Shown here in pieces: positions 46,601-58,993 of a stretch of 64,000 nt of DNA (its first letter is position 1; every line of letters begins with the position of its first letter). This stretch comes from Phytophthora colocasiae (Eukaryota > Oomycota > Peronosporomycetes > Peronosporales > Peronosporaceae). Made by a program: the position numbers and the translations under genes. The notes beneath the pieces are model-generated. The model did no database searches. It was not told the origin of the DNA and worked only from the letters and a program-made list of their open reading frames with translations. The stretch is from positions 124,001 through 188,000 of the forward strand of contig JAGKQI010000044.1 in assembly GCA_018806915.1 (NCBI GenBank), written 5' to 3'.

Positions 46601-46726
46601 TTAGTTTCAACCTTGTACAAGCTCAAAGAACCTCTGATAGTTGCGGAGAGAAAGCTGCGGAAAGAAAAGTCTTGTGCGGCCAGGTCCCTGGATCGTTGTT
46701 TCGGAAGTATTGGCGAACAGAGCTGA
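43642..46726 (+). pseudogene. piggyBac-like transposase (DDE_Tnp_1_7), right copy, two frameshifts
   Basis: DDE transposase that would cut and paste at TTAA-like sites. The first frame (43,642-45,321, 559 codons) holds an acidic N-terminal half, a stretch resembling a chromo-like fold (GRVCRRSKQKKTVKYEIRWL) and the transposase start (AELMKFIGILFYMSIN). A middle piece lies in another frame (about 45,300-45,490): NVALDESSIACRSKFGRHMI and VYNPTKPTGKYHFRLYM, with the first catalytic Asp. The second long frame (45,386-46,726) holds LNTDNYYTSIQLL (second Asp), ASWCDGSVVQIVSN (third Asp), YNQFMQGVDRLDQIRARFSL and a Cys-rich zinc-binding tail (CGRKRRGCVVC, then CGNHNVCLCRG). All three catalytic aspartates are present, but frame changes near 45,295 and 45,468 split the protein. 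The best copy in the window. Confidence 0.88.
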
Positions 46727-47096
46727 AGTGCACCCATTATTAGTGCTGTGTTTACATTGTATACTTAATTCAAGACTATTGGTCCAGAAGCAATCATTTG
46801 TTTTTATTTTGTCGTGGCACAATTATTATCCCACCAAAATGTATACTGACAAAATTTATAGTGGGTTGACTGGGAAATAGTTGGCCATCATTGATGTGTT
46901 TGTTTAGATGTCAAGTGGGTCAAGTTTGCTCCAGTATCAAGATTTTCGTCATCTCACCTACGAGTTACGCCATCTAGCGGCCACCATTACGGATGCTTTT
47001 CATCATCAATGTAGTCGTGCACAGTACTTCTGGTTATATCCAGTATAAATGGTAAGAAGAATCAGAAGTATCACAATGTTTTAGCCACCTTAGTGA
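46727..47096 (+). mobile_element. piggyBac-like element 3' terminal region
   Basis: Non-coding 3' end shared by all four piggyBac ends in the window, closing with TTTTAGCCACCTTAGTGAC directly against the A module. TTAGCCACC and the A-side GGTGGCTAA form an inverted repeat across the junction. Confidence 0.75.
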
Positions 47097-48683
47097 CATT
47101 ACGGTGGCTAAGAACAACAAAAATTTACCGCTCGGTGCATTGATTACACCATCACCACGCAACCCTTTGCCGTCCCGTAGCCACTTCACCAACCCCAACA
47201 CGGTGCATGGGGCGCATTCGAGCCCCTAAGCTGAGTGCGTTGTGGTCCGTGACATTGGGCTATGTCTGGCAGCGCGGGTAAGCAAATGAGCCTACAGGTG
47301 AGCGGGACATCTAAACCTAAGCACTGTTCGACAATTCAGTCTTACTCTTCTGATGGATTTTGTAAATACGATAAAAACTGCGTTGATGACCCGTGAAAAA
47401 ATAATCATGTTGAATGCACATGAATTGATAATTAACGCTACTGCATCTCGACCACCCTAACTAACAGCAATACCGTACTCAGTGCGGCACAAGCAGGCTC
47501 ACACCACGATCGATCTCGGCTGCAACGTTTAACACTCAATTTAAAGACGACCAACCCGGTACGGTCTTGTACAACATCCTGGCAAGTAGAGGCTCACATC
47601 GTCGTGGTGGTGGTGTTTGAGGTGTGGTGGAGGAGAGGGACGGGGGGCGAGGAGTCACCAGCTCACCGGTCAACACATTTGGTACGAATCCTTCAGCGAA
47701 ATCAACAACACGAATAGCCATTGTTGCAGCACGTGGTTGATATGGCACAACATGGCAAACAGTGCTTACCAGAGCAACTGGAGGAAAGCGTGCTGATAGC
47801 ACGAAAACAGTATAAGCCTTGTAGTCATCATCGAGATCTCGCCCTTGTTGCGTTTGAGGTTGCCACAGACTCATTCTAGATCAAGCAGCTCGTTTTCCGT
47901 GAGGAAGTACCCGCAGCATCGCCGAAGAAATGCTCGATGGTTTGTTGCAAGCAGCGAGCATCATTCCACGAAGGTGGTACCGGCAGGTGGCTGCAGCCAA
48001 TCGGCAGAACCATTGCGCATGGTGATCGATGGCGAGTCGTGATCGTTGCCGCGGACAGCATGGCAGATAGCATGGTTCACTTTGTATAGCGTCTCGTCCG
48101 TTGTGGATGCCAATAGGTGGATAATTCTTCAGCAGTGTTGCGAGCATCATGTCGAAGAGCGTGGATCGACGTGGTGTACGGAGAGCAGGATCATAGCTCG
48201 ACTGTGATCAGTTAGCTGGAGGAGGCGGGTGTTTTACGGCGGCTGGCAGTACTGCGACTCGTGTCGTGGGGAGGGTCCGTGCAGATCCAGGAAAATTTGG
48301 AAATGAACTGGGTTTGCATTTTGGCGCGTTTGAGATCGCTATCGCTGCATCTCACTTGACTGGGCCAAGATGAATGTGGGGTTGAAGCTACGAGCCAATC
48401 AGCGTGTCAGGATTTCGGAATGCATTCTGATTGGCTGACTCATTCAAAAGCGAAGACACTGGGCGAAAGCTTGGACGTTGAAGTCCACATTTCGCGCGCG
48501 AAGATCGTTTGGATTCTATGTTGAAGTCCAAGATCTCCCAGCCAATCCGAGTGCATTCCGAGATCCTGACACGCTGATTGGTGTAGTCAAGCGACGGTTC
48601 AGGATTTGTCTTGAGAACCTTTTCTGGTGACCTTTTCTTTATTTTACTCAAAAGTGACTATTTATTGTGCTTTGATAATCGCT
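47097..48683 (+). repeat. Module A, copy 5
   Basis: Same orientation as copies 1 and 6. Ends at TTTGATAATCGCT against block C, without the ATATCAGTCAGCAGAGACAA tail seen in copies 1, 2, 3, 6, 7 and 8. It shares that shorter end with its mirror, copy 4. Confidence 0.9.
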
Positions 48684-48789
48684 TTGCCAAAAACAAAAGT
48701 AAATATGTACTATTTAAATAAATGTTTAGCTCCACATTTTTATTGTGGCGGTTCTTTTTTCTCAAAAGACCAAATATCTTTAGTAGACT

Positions 48790-49670
48790 ATGTCAGTTGC
48801 TATTTTACTTGATCAAGCGATGGCTGATTTTTCCGACGAAGAAGATTTGCTACTATACCGACTAGCCAAGGCTGAACTAGATGCAAGACGAAGAATATCC
48901 TGGCGGCACGTGTGGCTGGGAATGCCATTTAGCAGTAAAACCCAGCGTCAACTCCAGATCAGGCTAAAGACGCTCAAACGAACGTACGGCACGAACTTAA
49001 ATGGATTTCCCAGACGCTTCACTGGTGTTCAAGCAACCGACCGAGTCATTGCGAGCGCCAACGTAAACGCACGAATGGGTCTACACCTCATGATCTCGAA
49101 GATATTTTCTTTGTGCCACGACTCGCGATTAATTCACCTGACCACCACACTGGTGAAGTGACTCTACTGGTGTTTCCGATATTCTCACCACAATTCCTGA
49201 TCTACAATCTACGGATGTCTTCGTGGATTTCGGATCTGGGGTTGGGAATATTGTGGCTCAAGTTGCTCTCGAAACTGAAGTTGGGTCGTGTATTGGGATT
49301 GAGCTGCAGCAAAATTTGGCTCAAATTGCAACCACTTTGCTTTGTAGTAACACGTCTCGATACCCGAGGCTCAGGAATGTCAAGGTACATCATGCTGATA
49401 TAAGATCGCTGGACAGAAAAATCTATACTGAGGTGGAGCAACCATCTTGTATGCAAATAATCTTGTGTTCGATCCGACAAGTAACACCGCCGTGGAAGGA
49501 ATTGCGACTTCGTTGCCAAACTTGGTGGTAATTGTTGTTACGGAAAGGGTTTGCGTTCGCCATCGTCCGGGATGTAAACGCCTATTTTGCTCTCTGTGGA
49601 AATATCACGACCCCATTAAAGTCTCCGTCTCATGGTCATCAAAAATGTGTACTGGTACTGAAGCGTAAAC
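48790..49670 (+). pseudogene. Myb-like plus DOT1-like histone methyltransferase ORF (right copy), frameshifted
   Basis: The first frame (48,790-49,161; likely start MADFSDEEDLLLYRL at 48,820) has a Myb/SANT-like helix set (SWRHVWLGMPFSSKTQRQLQ) and runs to FFVPRLAINSPD by frame change. The next parts match DOT1 (KMT4) methyltransferases: DVFVDFGSGVGNIVAQVALE is the SAM-binding motif I loop, GSCIGIEL the acidic end of the second strand, HADIRSLD the adenine-side loop, and ILYANNLVFDPTSN the counterpart of the family's NN-F box. Known DOT1 enzymes methylate lysine 79 of histone H3. At least three one-base lesions (near 49,165, 49,435 and 49,630) prevent a full product here. Part of block C between A5 and A6. 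Confidence 0.72.
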
Positions 49671-51598
49671 CTACGTAAAAACCCGCTGATAAGACGCGCT
49701 TTAAGCTACCGGGTTGCGCGCAGAAGGCAGAACCAGTATGGTTTCTACTGATAAAATTAAGCGAACCGCATAAAGAAAAACTTGCAGGTATCAGTCGCCG
49801 TAAAACGTAGCTCCACCTCCAAATGTTCTATCGGACGTGTTCGACAAATCATTATTCATCTTTGAAAACTATTAAAACGTGACATCGATATTACGTACAT
49901 CAAATCGTTAGCAGTAGAGTAATTATATGTAGGTTGTTTGTTTTTGACTACCCGGCTGATGTGATACTAAGGGTTCGTGCCCCTGCACCTGCTGCCATTT
50001 TATCGTGACCGCTTGCACTTGGTCCCAGGGGCCCCGGCACATCGATTCAAATTATGTAAGGCAGAGCTCTGAATTCGGTTCACAGACGACCCCTGTAACT
50101 TGAGATTGACCGGTAAATCAATGTAATGCTGACTGACCAAACAAATGGACACGGCGGGAGAACGTCGGCTTATGCAGACTAATAGAACTCAATTCGCCTA
50201 AATGTCAAATATGTATTTGTCAAATGGACATGGGTTAACCTTTCTGCCATCGTAAATATTGGATTGTGAGTTCAAAAATAAATTCAATAGCCATATTGTG
50301 TCTTTTACGGTACGAAATTTCATCTGTGATATGGACATGTATAGTTTACGATGTGGCGAATCACCTTTAGCAACAATGAGTCCTATCTCGAAGCCACCAG
50401 TAACGGCGCTTTCCAGAAGCTGGAGGCTCCTACGACTTCGCTTGGGCTGGTAATTTAGGAAGATTACATCCCGACAAACGGAGATTTGGCTCACTGTCTC
50501 TCAGATCTAACGCTAATGGCGAACGACGGCGTTGATGACCGGATCCAGAATTCGCCCTATGGTTCCCAGCCGATGGGGACTCGAATCCGGACGCTTCACT
50601 ATAAGGACGAGCTGTCATGTTGAGAAGCGACGTCGTATAGGCGGCCGTTTATATTTTACTGTAAAGAAGAAAACTTAACCCCAAGTGTGCTTCTATTTTT
50701 CAGCGCTGAACGCGCCGCTAGTGCCGGTGTTGCGTTGAGCTAATGTCGCTGCGATCTGCTCGCGCGAGGGTAACGCCCAGCGAGCATAGCTGGCTTCGTA
50801 ACGCAGTTCTCCTGTTGCTTCTTTGCGGTTTTGAATGAACTCCGTACCATGGTAAAGCGCCACAGCAGCTACCACACTTAGAACAGTACACAACATCAGC
50901 ATCGTGGTAAAGCACCACGGCAACTACCACCTTAGAACAGTACACAGCATCAGCAATTTGATTGCTTGAAAGACTCAGGAACTCTGACAGAGTTATTATA
51001 TAAAATGAAAACGATGTCGCCATCTAGATGCGTTGTACCTGAGTGGAGAAGCGAATGCATTTTTTTGGCTAAAAACAGGAAATCGTGAAATGCAACATGT
51101 ATCCACATAGGTTGGCATTGAGTTGCTGTATCATCTCTACAGCTTTTTGCTCGGGAAATACCCCAATAATGCTGAACTTCGGTCCTACATATTCTGTTCT
51201 ACCACAGGGTGGATGACCCAACCTAGAGCTACAGCACCACAAACAAACATAATCTCAACCGCTTTAATGGATGTTATGTGTGATAGAGCTATCAATACAT
51301 GCATTGATATCTTCATTTAACAAAACACCTACCGATATATAAAGTGATGGTGTTATCGTTTACTTTGATATTACAAGCTACGTTTGCGCTTCAATACATT
51401 GATTCACTCGAATTAAATTTAACAACGTATACTTGAATGTTGAGGATAAGTTAAACCAACAAAATTTTGCACAGTCGATTGTCTGAGCATCCTAACCATA
51501 GCCATCAACAAATCGACATTCGATCACTATTTATACATTGCCCAACTAAGATGTTTCCTGGCGCCTACCTTAGGAATCAATGCCGTAAAGCGTCGCGC
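49671..51598. other. Block C, distal part (right)
   Basis: Mirror of 29,538-31,415. It includes the tandem 54-bp pair near 50,850-50,960 and the unrecognised frames at 50,693-50,923 and 50,430-50,618 (minus). No domain recognised. About 49,760-50,190 shows no gene. Confidence 0.5.
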
Positions 51599-53220
51599 CA
51601 TTACGGTGGCTAAGAACAACAAAAAATTTACCGCTCGGTGCATTGATTACACCCATCACCACGCAACCCTTTGCCGTCCTGTAGCCACTTCACCAACCCC
51701 AACACGGTGCATGGGGCGCATTCGAGCCCCTAAGCTGAGTGCGTTGTGGTCCGTGACATTGGGCTATGTCTGGCACCGCGGGTAAGCAAATGAGCCTACA
51801 GGTGAGCGGGACATCTAAACCTAAGCACTGTTCGACAATTCAGTCTTACTCTTCTGATGGATTTTGTAAATACGATAAAAACTGCGTTGATGACCCGTGA
51901 AAAATAATCATGTTGAATGCACATGAATCGATAATTAACGCTACTGCATCTCGACCACCCTAACTAACAGCAATACCGTACTCTCAGTGCGGCACAAGCA
52001 GGCTCACACCACGATCGATCTCGGCTGCAACGTTTAACACTCAATTTAAAGACGACCAACCCGGTACGGTCTTGTACAACATCCTGGCAAGTAGAGGCTC
52101 ACATCGTCGTGGTGGTGGTGTTTGAGGTGTGGGTGGAGGAGAGGGACGGGGGGCGAGGAGTCACCAGCTCACCGGTCAACACATTTGGTACGAATCCTTC
52201 AGCGAAATCAACAACACGAATAGCCATTGTTGCAGCACGTGGTTGATATGGCACAACATGGCAAACAGTGCTTACCAGAGCAACTGGAGGAAAGCGTGCT
52301 GATAGCACGAAAACAGTATAAGCCTTGTAGTCATCATCGAGATCTCGCCCTTGTTGCGTTTGAGGTTGCCACAGACTCATTCTAGATCAAGCAGCTCGTT
52401 TTCCGTGAGGAAGTACCCGCAGCATCGCCGAAGAAATGCTCGATGGTTTGTTGCAAGCAGCGAGCATCATTCCACGAAGGTGGTACCGGCAGGTGGCTGC
52501 AGCCAATCGGCAGAACCATTGCGCATGGTGATCGATGGCGAGTCGTGATCGCCGCGGACAGCATGGCAGATAGCATGGTTCACTTTAATGTATAGCGTCT
52601 CGTCCGTTGTGGATGCCAATAGGTGGATAATTCTTCAGGCAGTGTTGCGAGCATCATGTCGAAGAGCGTGGATCGACGTGGTGTACGGAGAGCAGGATCA
52701 TAGCTCGACTGTGATCAGTTAGCTGGAGGAGGCGGGTGTTTTACGGCGGCTGGCAGTACTGCGACTCGTGTCGTGGGAGGGTCCGTGCAGATCCAGGAAA
52801 ATTTGGAAATGAACTGGGTTTGCATTTTGGCGCGTTTGAGATCGCTATCGCTGCATCTCACTTGACTGGGCCAAGATGAATGTGGGGTTGAAGCTACGAG
52901 CCAATCAGCGTGTCAGGATTTCGGAATGCATTCTGATTGGCTGACTCATTCAAAATAGAAGACACTGGGCGAAAGCTTGACGTTGAAGTCCACATTTCGC
53001 GCGCGAAGATCGTTTGATTCTATGTTGAAGTCCAAGATCTCCCAGCCAATCCGAGTGCATTCCGAGATCCTGACACGCTGATTGGTGTAGTCAAGCGACG
53101 GTTCAGGATTTGTCTTGAGAACCTTTTCTGGTGACCTTTTCTTTATTTTACTCAAAAGTGACTATTTATTGTGATTTGATAATCGCTATATCAGTCAGCA
53201 GAGACAAAGCTTGTGTCTAT
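51599..53220 (+). repeat. Module A, copy 6
   Basis: Full-length copy, mirror of copy 3. Starts CATTACGGTGGCTAAGAAC next to block C and ends AAAGCTTGTGTCTAT next to block D. Confidence 0.9.
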
Positions 53221-55488
53221 TACCATGGCATGGTAATGCTGGTAAAGCTTTGGTAATCTCTGGATTGACCACCAGGGTTATCGTTGTGGATCATAGACCG
53301 TCGCCACATACATTCTACATATGAGAAGTTTTGCAGATCCAGTTATTACAAGCGTGTGCTGTTCAAAGGACCAAATAGCATTGATTTAGTATACCCGAAA
53401 ACCTTGTCGGAACGAGATACTCGCGGAGATCGGTTCGAGCTAAACACCGTTGAGGTATTCATTTGGATACATTCGACGATCTCCTTGATATCGATTAGTT
53501 CACCAGAATAGGTTTCTACTTTCGACATCGCTTTTTTTTTTCTGCATGGCCCAATAAATCTTGTCAAACCCCGGACAGGAAAGTTGCTTCAGGCTCCCCT
53601 TTCACCAAAGGAATCACTCATTACTCGTAGATAGCTTATTGTTGCTCTGTTGGGTAACAATGTCGGCTTGTAACAAAAGGCTGACCAAGTTTCAGTTGCT
53701 ACTGGTTTCGTGTACGGAGAAGGTTTTTAATTGCATCTAAGGATGCAATATTCTAAATCACTGGTCGTGGCTAGCAGTTATGATCTTTGAGCTTTATGGC
53801 TTTCGTTTTATCGGAAGTGATGATATGTTCTACAATTGTTACAGGCGTTGGTAGTTTAAATAATGCTGACGACTTAGTGGCCACTTGCGGTGAATGACTA
53901 TATCGCCGCTACATCAGACGAGTTTATCAATTTTGGCTTTTGTATCATCCTGGTAGGCACCGTAACCTACATAGGTAACGGGCCATGGCCATGGGATGAT
54001 CCAAGGAACGAGCCAGGTAGATAAAAAATATTGTGTTGTTGTGGTTTATCCTTCATCGTGTAGGCCGTCAACAACGAGATCACTGTGATAAATATTAAAT
54101 CCAAGTTCGCTGGTATTGCATACATCTGTTGAAGCCGACCTGGTTACCTCGTTTCATTGAATAGTTTGCCAGGTCACTCAAGTACAGCATCGCAGCGCTC
54201 AAACAAAATCCATCAACTCGGTTTAAATTTTAGAAAAAGTATTATGTTAAATCGGTTCTCAACAAGTTTTTTTGTCCCTTGAGCGTACGCTATTGGAGGT
54301 TTAAACGTGAGTACGATCGCAAGGAATGGCAACCACTGCAGTTTATCACTTGGTCCCACGGATCCTCCGATGGAGATGGAGCGGAGAATGTCCACGTTGA
54401 CGTCCATCATACATGTAGTTAGTGGTTTTGTTTTGGTTGCAGCGTTGCTGCGTTATGAGAGTCCGACGAGGTACTCATGCTGTTAGCGCCAAACTCTTGC
54501 AGTTCAAATGAAAACAAAACGTAGTAGTTGAAATAACGAGCAAAACTGATTGAAAACTTAAAGTGGCAACATTTCAGGCGATATGAAGTCCAACGCACAC
54601 CAGGGCAGTATACTTGCAGACTGGAGGTCTGTTATTTACAGAATAGTTCCTTCGGAAGCAGAATTCGTAAGTTTCACAAAAGCCATGTTAACGAGACCAC
54701 TTCTTGGATTGTCCGTTTACGTTGAGGATGCTTCAACTACAGCCCAAAAGACTTCAGACGATCACAACTTGAAACATACATAAACAACCATGAACAAGGT
54801 AAAGAATCGCGATTACGCTGAAAGTTGTCTGTCAAAGTGACGACTACCTATTTCGGCTTACGTTGCTTAGCCCTGCGCCGTTATTGATATCTCCGGTATG
54901 TTCCTGGTTAAACGCTCATGTGTGTCCCCTGCATTCCACGACCAGTGATTTAGAATATTGCATCCTTAGATGCAATTAAAAACCTTCTCCGTACACGAAA
55001 CCAGTAGCAACTGAAACTTGGTCAGCCTTTGTTACAAGCCGACATTGTTACCCAACAGATCAACAATAAGCTATCTACGAGTAATGAGTGATTCCTTTGG
55101 TGAAAGGGGAGCCTGAAGCAACTTTCCTGTCCGGGGTTTGACAAGATTTATTGGGCCATGCAGAAAAAAAAACTAGAGCGATGTCGAAAGTAGAAACCTA
55201 TTCTGGTGAACTAATCGATATCAAGGAGATCGTCGAATGTATCCAAATGAATACCTCAACGGTGTTTAGCTCGAACCGATCTCCGCGAGTATCTCGTTCC
55301 GACAAGGTTTTTCGGGTATACTAAATCAATGCTATTTGGTCCTTTGAACAGCACACGCTTGTAATAACTGGATCTGCAAAACTTCTCATATGTAGAATGT
55401 ATGTGGCGACGGTCTATGATCCACAACGATAACCCTGGTGGTCAATCCAGAGATTACCAAAGCTTTACCAGCATTACCATGCCATGTA
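53221..55488. mobile_element. Block D, fold-back element with about 560-bp inverted repeats (right)
   Basis: Mirror of 25,632-27,911. The repeat arms are about 53,221-53,770 and 54,935-55,488. In the left repeat arm the small minus-strand frame continues as VFGYTKSMLFGPLN instead of stopping at VFRVY, owing to one base difference in a T/C/G run. Confidence 0.85.
54583..54783 (+). CDS. Small conserved ORF in block D, 66 codons (right copy)
   Basis: Identical in product to the ORF at 26,339-26,539 (MKSNAHQGSILADWRSVIYR at the start). Not recognised. Its intactness in both arms, where most frames are damaged, is the main argument that it is real; its small size is the main argument against. Confidence 0.5.
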   Translation: MKSNAHQGSILADWRSVIYRIVPSEAEFVSFTKAMLTRPLLGLSVYVEDASTTAQKTSDDHNLKHT

Positions 55489-56860
55489 ATAGACACAAGC
55501 TTTGTCTCTGCTGACTGATATAGCGATTATCAAATCACAATAAATAGTCACTTTTGAGTAAAATAAAGAAAAGGTCACCAGAAAAGGTTCTCAAGACAAA
55601 TCCTGAACAGTCGCTTGACTACACCAATCAGCGTGTCAGGATCTCGGAATGCACTCGGATTGGCTGGGAGATCTTGGACTTCAACATAGAATCCAAACGA
55701 TCTTCGCGCGCGAAATGTGGACTTCAACGTCCAAGCTTTCGCCCAGTGTCTTCGCTTTTGAATGAGTCAGCCAATCAGAATGCATTCCGAAATCCTGACA
55801 CGCTGATTGGCTCGTAGCTTCAACCCCACATTCATCTTGGCCCAGTCAAGTGAGATGCAGCGATAGCGATCTCAAACGCGCCAAAATGCAAACCCAGTTC
55901 ATTTCCAAATTTTCCTGGATCTGCACGGACCCTCCCCACGACACGAGTCGCAGTACTGCCAGCCGCCGTAAAACACCCGCCTCCTCCAGCTAACTGATCA
56001 CAGTCGAGCTATGATCCTGCTCTCCGTACACCACGTCGATCCACGCTCTTCGACATGATGCTCGCAACACTGCTGAAGAATTATCCACCTATTGGCATCC
56101 ACAACGGACGAGACGCTATACACCAAAGTGAACCATGCTATCTGCCATGCTGTCCGCGGCAACGATCACGACTCGCCATCGATCGCCATGCGCAATGGTT
56201 CTGCCGATTGGCTGCAGCCACCTGCCGGTACCACCTTCGTGGAATGATGCTCGCTGCTTGCAACAAACCATCGAGCATTTCTTCGGCGATGCTGCGGGTA
56301 CTTCCTCACGGAAAACGAGCTGCTTGATCTAGAATGAGTCTGTGGGCAACCTCAAACGCAACAAGGGCGAGATCTCGATGATGACTACAAGGCTTATACT
56401 GTTTTCGTGCTATCAGCACGCTTTCCTCCAGTTGCTCTGGTAAGCACTGTTTGCCATGTTGTGCCATATCAACCGCGGGCTTCAACAATGACTATTCGGG
56501 TAGTTGATTTTACTAAAGGGCTTCTACCGAATTTGACTGGACTGGAGACATTGACCCCTTCAGCTACAACCACCACCACGGCGGATTGAGCCTCCGTCGG
56601 TCAGGGTACTGCTCACTATCCTCCCGGGTTTGTCGGAATCCCGTTCAAATTGAAGAATTAAACGGTGAAGCCGAGATCGACTTTGGTGCGTGCCTGCTTG
56701 TCGTGTTGCCTAGTCTGATCCACCATCGGAACATCTATAGTAGAACTACGTACGGGCACGCCGAATCCTCCTGTACGTCGCATGTAAATAAACTTAAGAC
56801 CAACGTTAAGTACATCCCCATTAGTTTAGTGCGAGCTTGAACCGCCCGCATGACAAACAA
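55489..56860 (-). repeat. Module A, copy 7 (mosaic, mirror of copy 2)
   Basis: Nearly identical to full copies from 55,489 to about 56,470, then abruptly diverged to about 56,860. The frame around TMTIRVVDFTKGLLPN keeps its reading while differing from TMAIRVVDFAEGFVPN, with many changes at third codon positions. Confidence 0.85.
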
Positions 56861-57199
56861 TTAGTTGAGATTTATCACGGTAGGCGCAATGTTTTATTCT
56901 TTTCGTGTATGTATACCCAACTAAAAACCTCCACACTAATCTCATTGGCGAGGCTATTGGGCAACTATCACGTTCCAGCGAAGGGATTGGGTGATGGGTG
57001 AATGTAGGCCCCAATCGGCATGACGGGAATCGGAAAGCATCCACATCGATGGGTTCCGACGCGATCGCCCCCCTTCCCTTCCCTCCATCACTTCACTCTG
57101 CAAAATGGATAGGACAATGGACCTTCGGGCCAGGGATACCCGCCTAGATCCAATCAGGGTAAGAAGAAAACTAGGCGTTATGTAGTACGCAACTATGCT

Positions 57200-58048
57200 A
57201 ACATACTCATGAACCATGATCAGCTACCAACTATTAACGAAATAGTTACCAGGGGTGGGAAGCGACGGAACCGAAGGTACTCCATTTCTCTCTGTCTCGT
57301 ACCGTACAGCTGCCACAAGAGGCTCAAGTTCGACAGTCTACTTCCTGTGTGCGTTTCAGCGGAAGGCAGCGTACGTATTAGCCCAAATGAACGAATTCAA
57401 GTACTCTAACTTCCTCAATTTAGAAATACGAGTTACAATGTTGTTCTACGCATGATGTCGATGACTTCGTCGAGAGTTTGCCTGTAAGGGAGATGTTTCT
57501 TCTAAATTGCGAATTTTGGGATGGAGACGACGCCTGCAAGCATAACTTCATCTGGATGATTCGCTGGCTCGATCTGTGTATGGAACTTTCAAAGGTACTC
57601 ATCATAACAACCGTAAATCACTGAGCCTATTTCCTAACATACATTATTACTTTTGGTTCAGATTGATCGGGACATGTTGCGCAGACGGCTGGTGTTTTTG
57701 AAAGATTTCATTGATGAGAAAGGAAAAGAACTTGATGCCAGGTGGAACCACTGGGTTTGGCTGCGTCGGGATCCGTCTATTGATCCCGAAAGGCTGCTTT
57801 TGATTGAGGCGCACTGCGAAAGTTTTGAGCGTGATCTCAACGGTGTTGAGGAGTTGTTCATCGCGATGAACGAGGTGGATATCATTGCAGACAAGCGACG
57901 GTTTGATGATGTCTGGCAACCATGCCTGTGCGATAAATGTGTTTACTATCGGTCATCAGAATGGTTTGAAGACCAACCCGTTGACCTGACATATGATGTC
58001 CTACCTCCTCGGGCTATATACCAACCGATCAAAGCATGGAGGTGGTAG
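57200..58048 (+). CDS. Block B gene: unknown spliced protein (right copy)
   Basis: Unknown function. Exon 2 is 57,424-57,594 (KYELQCCSTHDVDDFVESLP, then FIWMIRWLDLCMELSK). A 67-nt GT-AG intron (57,595-57,661) follows. Exon 3 is 57,662-58,048 (IDRDMLRRRLVFLKDFIDEK, then CLCDKCVYYRSSEW), ending at a TAG. CLCDKC could bind metal. The first exon ends at 57,370 before a GTACGT...TTTAG intron of 53 nt. Its frame is uncertain: either CVSAEGS or FLCAFQRKAA fits upstream, and the left copy, with one extra G after the intron, favours the latter. A further small intron (about 57,159-57,246) is possible. Conserved splice sites in both arms argue for a real gene carried between A modules. Confidence 0.55.
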
Positions 58049-58582
58049 CGTCGAAGTAACTAACCCAAGGTCATGCGCGATTAGCTATATCTCTATACGC
58101 CAAGTCCAAGCGGTGCAGACATCTCGGAGAAGTTCTTCACGATCCAGCCACATCATCATTGAGCAGATCATGTCTCGATACACTTAACGTGTATTTTGGA
58201 CGCTCCATAAATCATCAAATTCGCTTTTACTTTTCCTAACACCTCCACACGACATGCACTATGCACGCGGCTAGGGATATGTCACGCATTCTTCTGGTTT
58301 ATTTATTTAGTTATTTACTTTTTAGCGTTAGCAGAAGTACCGTGCGCTTGTGGTACATACGGTACTGCGGTAAGTGTCATATTCTAAGGAAACATTAACG
58401 TTAGCTCAAGGGTTAAATATATTTACCAATCATCAGCCAATTTGGCTACACTATAAACAAAGTAAACTCACACAAGCTGAAAAAGGTTTTCGCTAGTAGT
58501 GACTCATCCCTAACTCAATTGCCTTCCGTGCTTGTCAAGATTAACAGCGGCATACAAGACGTGCCTCATACAACGTAATGGC
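58049..58582. other. Block B, 3' flank (right)
   Basis: Mirror of 22,511-23,045. A/T-rich, with ATTTATTTAGTTATTTACTT near 58,300. No gene seen. Confidence 0.5.
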
Positions 58583-58717
58583 GATAGACACAAGCTTTGT
58601 CTCTGCTGACTGATATAGCGATTATCAAATCACAATAAATAGTCACTTTTGAGTAAAATAAAGAAAAGGTCACCAGAAAAGGTTCTCAAGACAAATCCTG
58701 AACCGTCGCTTGACTAC

Positions 58718-58906
58718 ACCAATCAGCGTGTCAGGATCTCGGAATGCACTCGGATTGGCTGGGAGATCTTGGACTTCAACATAGAATCCAAACGATCTTC
58801 GCGCGCGAAATGTGGACTTCAACGTCCAAGCTTTCGCCCAGTGTCTTCGCTTTTGAATGAGTCAGCCAATCAGAATGCATTCCGAAATCCTGACACGCTG
58901 ATTGGC
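58718..58906. repeat. CCAAT-rich hairpin inside module A
   Basis: CCAATCAGCGTGTCAGGAT at 58,719 is answered by ATCCTGACACGCTGATTGG near 58,887 as an inverted repeat of about 44 bp arms. Each arm also has a CCAAT/ATTGG pair at its two ends, giving four CCAAT boxes. Between them are CTTGGACTTCAAC and a GCGCGCGAAATGTGG stretch. It is present in every A copy, about 90-280 bp upstream of the Inr, so it may be the upstream promoter. Confidence 0.8.
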
Positions 58907-58993
58907 TCGTAGCTTCAACCCCACATTCATCTTGGCCCAGTCAAGTGAGATGCAGCGATAGCGATCTCAAACGCGCCAAAATGCAAACCCAGT

